Assembly: GCF_030272615.1 (NCBI RefSeq)
Contig: NC_081414.1
Span: forward strand, 525,515,637 to 525,575,636
Length of the DNA stretch: 60,000 bases
Source: Cryptomeria japonica
Taxonomy: Eukaryota; Streptophyta; Pinopsida; Cupressales; Cupressaceae
Reading direction: 5' to 3'
The notes below the pieces were generated by a model, which saw only the letters and a list, made by a program, of their open reading frames with translations, did no database searches and was not told where the DNA came from. The translations under genes and the position numbers were made by a program. Of the stretch, positions 58,752-60,000 are shown in pieces (position 1 is the stretch's first letter; every line of letters begins with the position of its first letter).

Positions 58752-60000
58752 GAGACATGGTCTCTGTTATATTTTTGAGCATTGTATTCTTTTGTACTGG
58801 ACACAGTTTTGACACATTTTGTACATTTTGATCAGTTTTGAGATATATATATGGTACCATTTTTGATCATGTGATGTGTTTATATGGATGCATGTTATGT
58901 GGTTTATTTGATGTGATGATGCAATGCTTAAATATATGATGTAATGTATGATACAGGATGTATGCTTTTATATGCTGTGAGATGTATCTTGAAAATGAGA
59001 TGTTAAAAATGATATGCAAATATGCCTAAATGATATGCCATGATGTTAAATGATATGCAACTAATTGTAAAATGATATGCAAATGATGTTAAAATGATAT
59101 GTAACTAATGTTTTTGAAATGATATGCAATTAATTGTAAAATGATATGCAAATAATGTTTTTGGAGCATCCCTCATTCTGTATTTGCCATCCGATATAAC
59201 CATATGTTATTTGCTTTCTTTGTAGGTTTCATCATTGAGCATTGATTTGTTTAGGATATGTTGAAAATTTATACAAGCATAATGGTATAATTGAACCATA
59301 ATGACCTGAGAAAAATTTACATGATTTTTTTATTTTGCAAGATAGCACAAGCGCCAAGGTATAATTGAACCAGGACGACCTGAGTGCGTATTGCATAAAT
59401 AGACAAGATTTGATCATTTGTATGCGTGAAGTGGAATTAGGCCTTCAGTGATATTCGATGTATCACGTCTCGAGGCATGTGTTCACACAGTACAAGTGAT
59501 CTCCTCCTAGACAGAAGACTAAGAAAATATTGGAAGTTCCTCTTGACTCTAGCTGTGAAGCATTTTAGTGAGACAAGGAAGAGAATCCAATGATTCAAAA
59601 AGTTCAAAATGCAAAACCAGTCAAGACTTTATGCAAGAATGCAACATTTAGTACTTCAGAAAATCATCCATCCTTGGTATGTTTGTGAATTGTTTTGTTT
59701 TGGTTTTTGTGATGAAGCGTAGTTTTGTTTGTTGGATGTCATGCTTCTGAGTTTTTGCAGTAGTTGTGATGTCTTGAATGTTTGCAAGTTTTTGAATAAG
59801 TTAATGCCTCTTGTTGAGTGTGCCTCTTGATATGATCATGTACAGTGATTTCCAAACCATGGTGGGATGTGGTAAAAGGATATATATAGACAAATCAGGA
59901 TAGTGACTACGCTAAGTATGTCCTGAATGGATATGGGATAAGTGTCGGGCGATGGCCGATAGTGTTTGTATGGATAAAATGGCATGGAAATAGATAGAGG
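58752..60000. other. Tail of element D, downstream of the PMD gene
   Basis: No supported gene. Contains an 'aaatgatatgcaa' tandem array (59007-59160), and two copies of 'ggtataattgaacca..a.gacctgag' at about 59283 and 59359. The element continues past the window. Confidence 0.5.
59007..59160. repeat. 'aaatgatatgcaa' tandem repeat
   Basis: Eight or so 20-25 bp units share AAATGATATG followed by 'caa/taa' and a variable 'ctaattgt' or 'atgtt'. Related low-complexity sequence follows PMD copy 2 (30200-30950). Confidence 0.75.

Overview
This window looks like intergenic heterochromatin from a land plant with a large, transposon-filled genome. A gymnosperm (conifer-like) is my best guess, but a fern or lycophyte is not excluded. 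The evidence is plant-type LTR retrotransposons nested several deep, an L1-type LINE, a tRNA-derived SINE, plant mobile domain (PMD) reading frames, and a ~3.8 kb block of decayed AACCCTAA (plant telomere-type) repeats. I found no ordinary host gene, rRNA or functional tRNA gene. Almost every recognisable reading frame belongs to a mobile element, and most are decayed.

Layout. 1-6.5 kb: the 3' part of a plus-strand LTR element (A), with a PMD gene in antisense orientation (2773-5184), a SINE with perfect 18-bp target duplications inserted in the gene's tail, and a polypurine tract plus 3' LTR starting at 5560. ~8.1-32.5 kb: a related minus-strand element (B). Its 3' LTR ends at 9174. Its PMD gene (exon 2 from 12388) is split by a Ty3/Gypsy element with Athila/Tat-like features (13882-29511, minus strand). 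That element is itself interrupted by a full-length Ty1/Copia element (15646-22363, plus strand) and carries an internal inversion. A probable 2.35 kb solo LTR sits at 9199-11550. 32.8-36.6 kb: degenerate telomere-like repeats, then a 33-bp-arm hairpin. ~36.9-40.9 kb: a third minus-strand LTR of the A/B type (C) with GATG-rich, repeat-rich sequence and no PMD gene. 40886-49004: a non-autonomous minus-strand LTR element with perfect CTTAA target duplications; its left LTR is split by a 3.8 kb TG...CA insertion with perfect TAATA duplications. 49393-53656: a 5'-truncated, young-looking LINE on the minus strand with an intact unknown reading frame downstream of its RNase H. ~53.8-60 kb: another minus-strand element (D) with the best-preserved PMD gene (55706-58751), running off the window.

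The most interesting system is the PMD cassette. Three copies lie antisense just inside the 3' LTR of related retrotransposons. In the two where the 5' end is readable (A and D), the gene has its own TATA box 80-93 bp before the ATG, a 25-26-codon first exon, and a phase-0 intron filled with a ~20-bp tandem repeat. The gene fires away from the LTR and so makes RNA complementary to the element. Copy D is open in one frame for more than 600 codons apart from stops that are nearly all TAG. That pattern, seen across several element families here, fits CAG->TAG and TGG->TAG/TGA decay of methylated cytosines.
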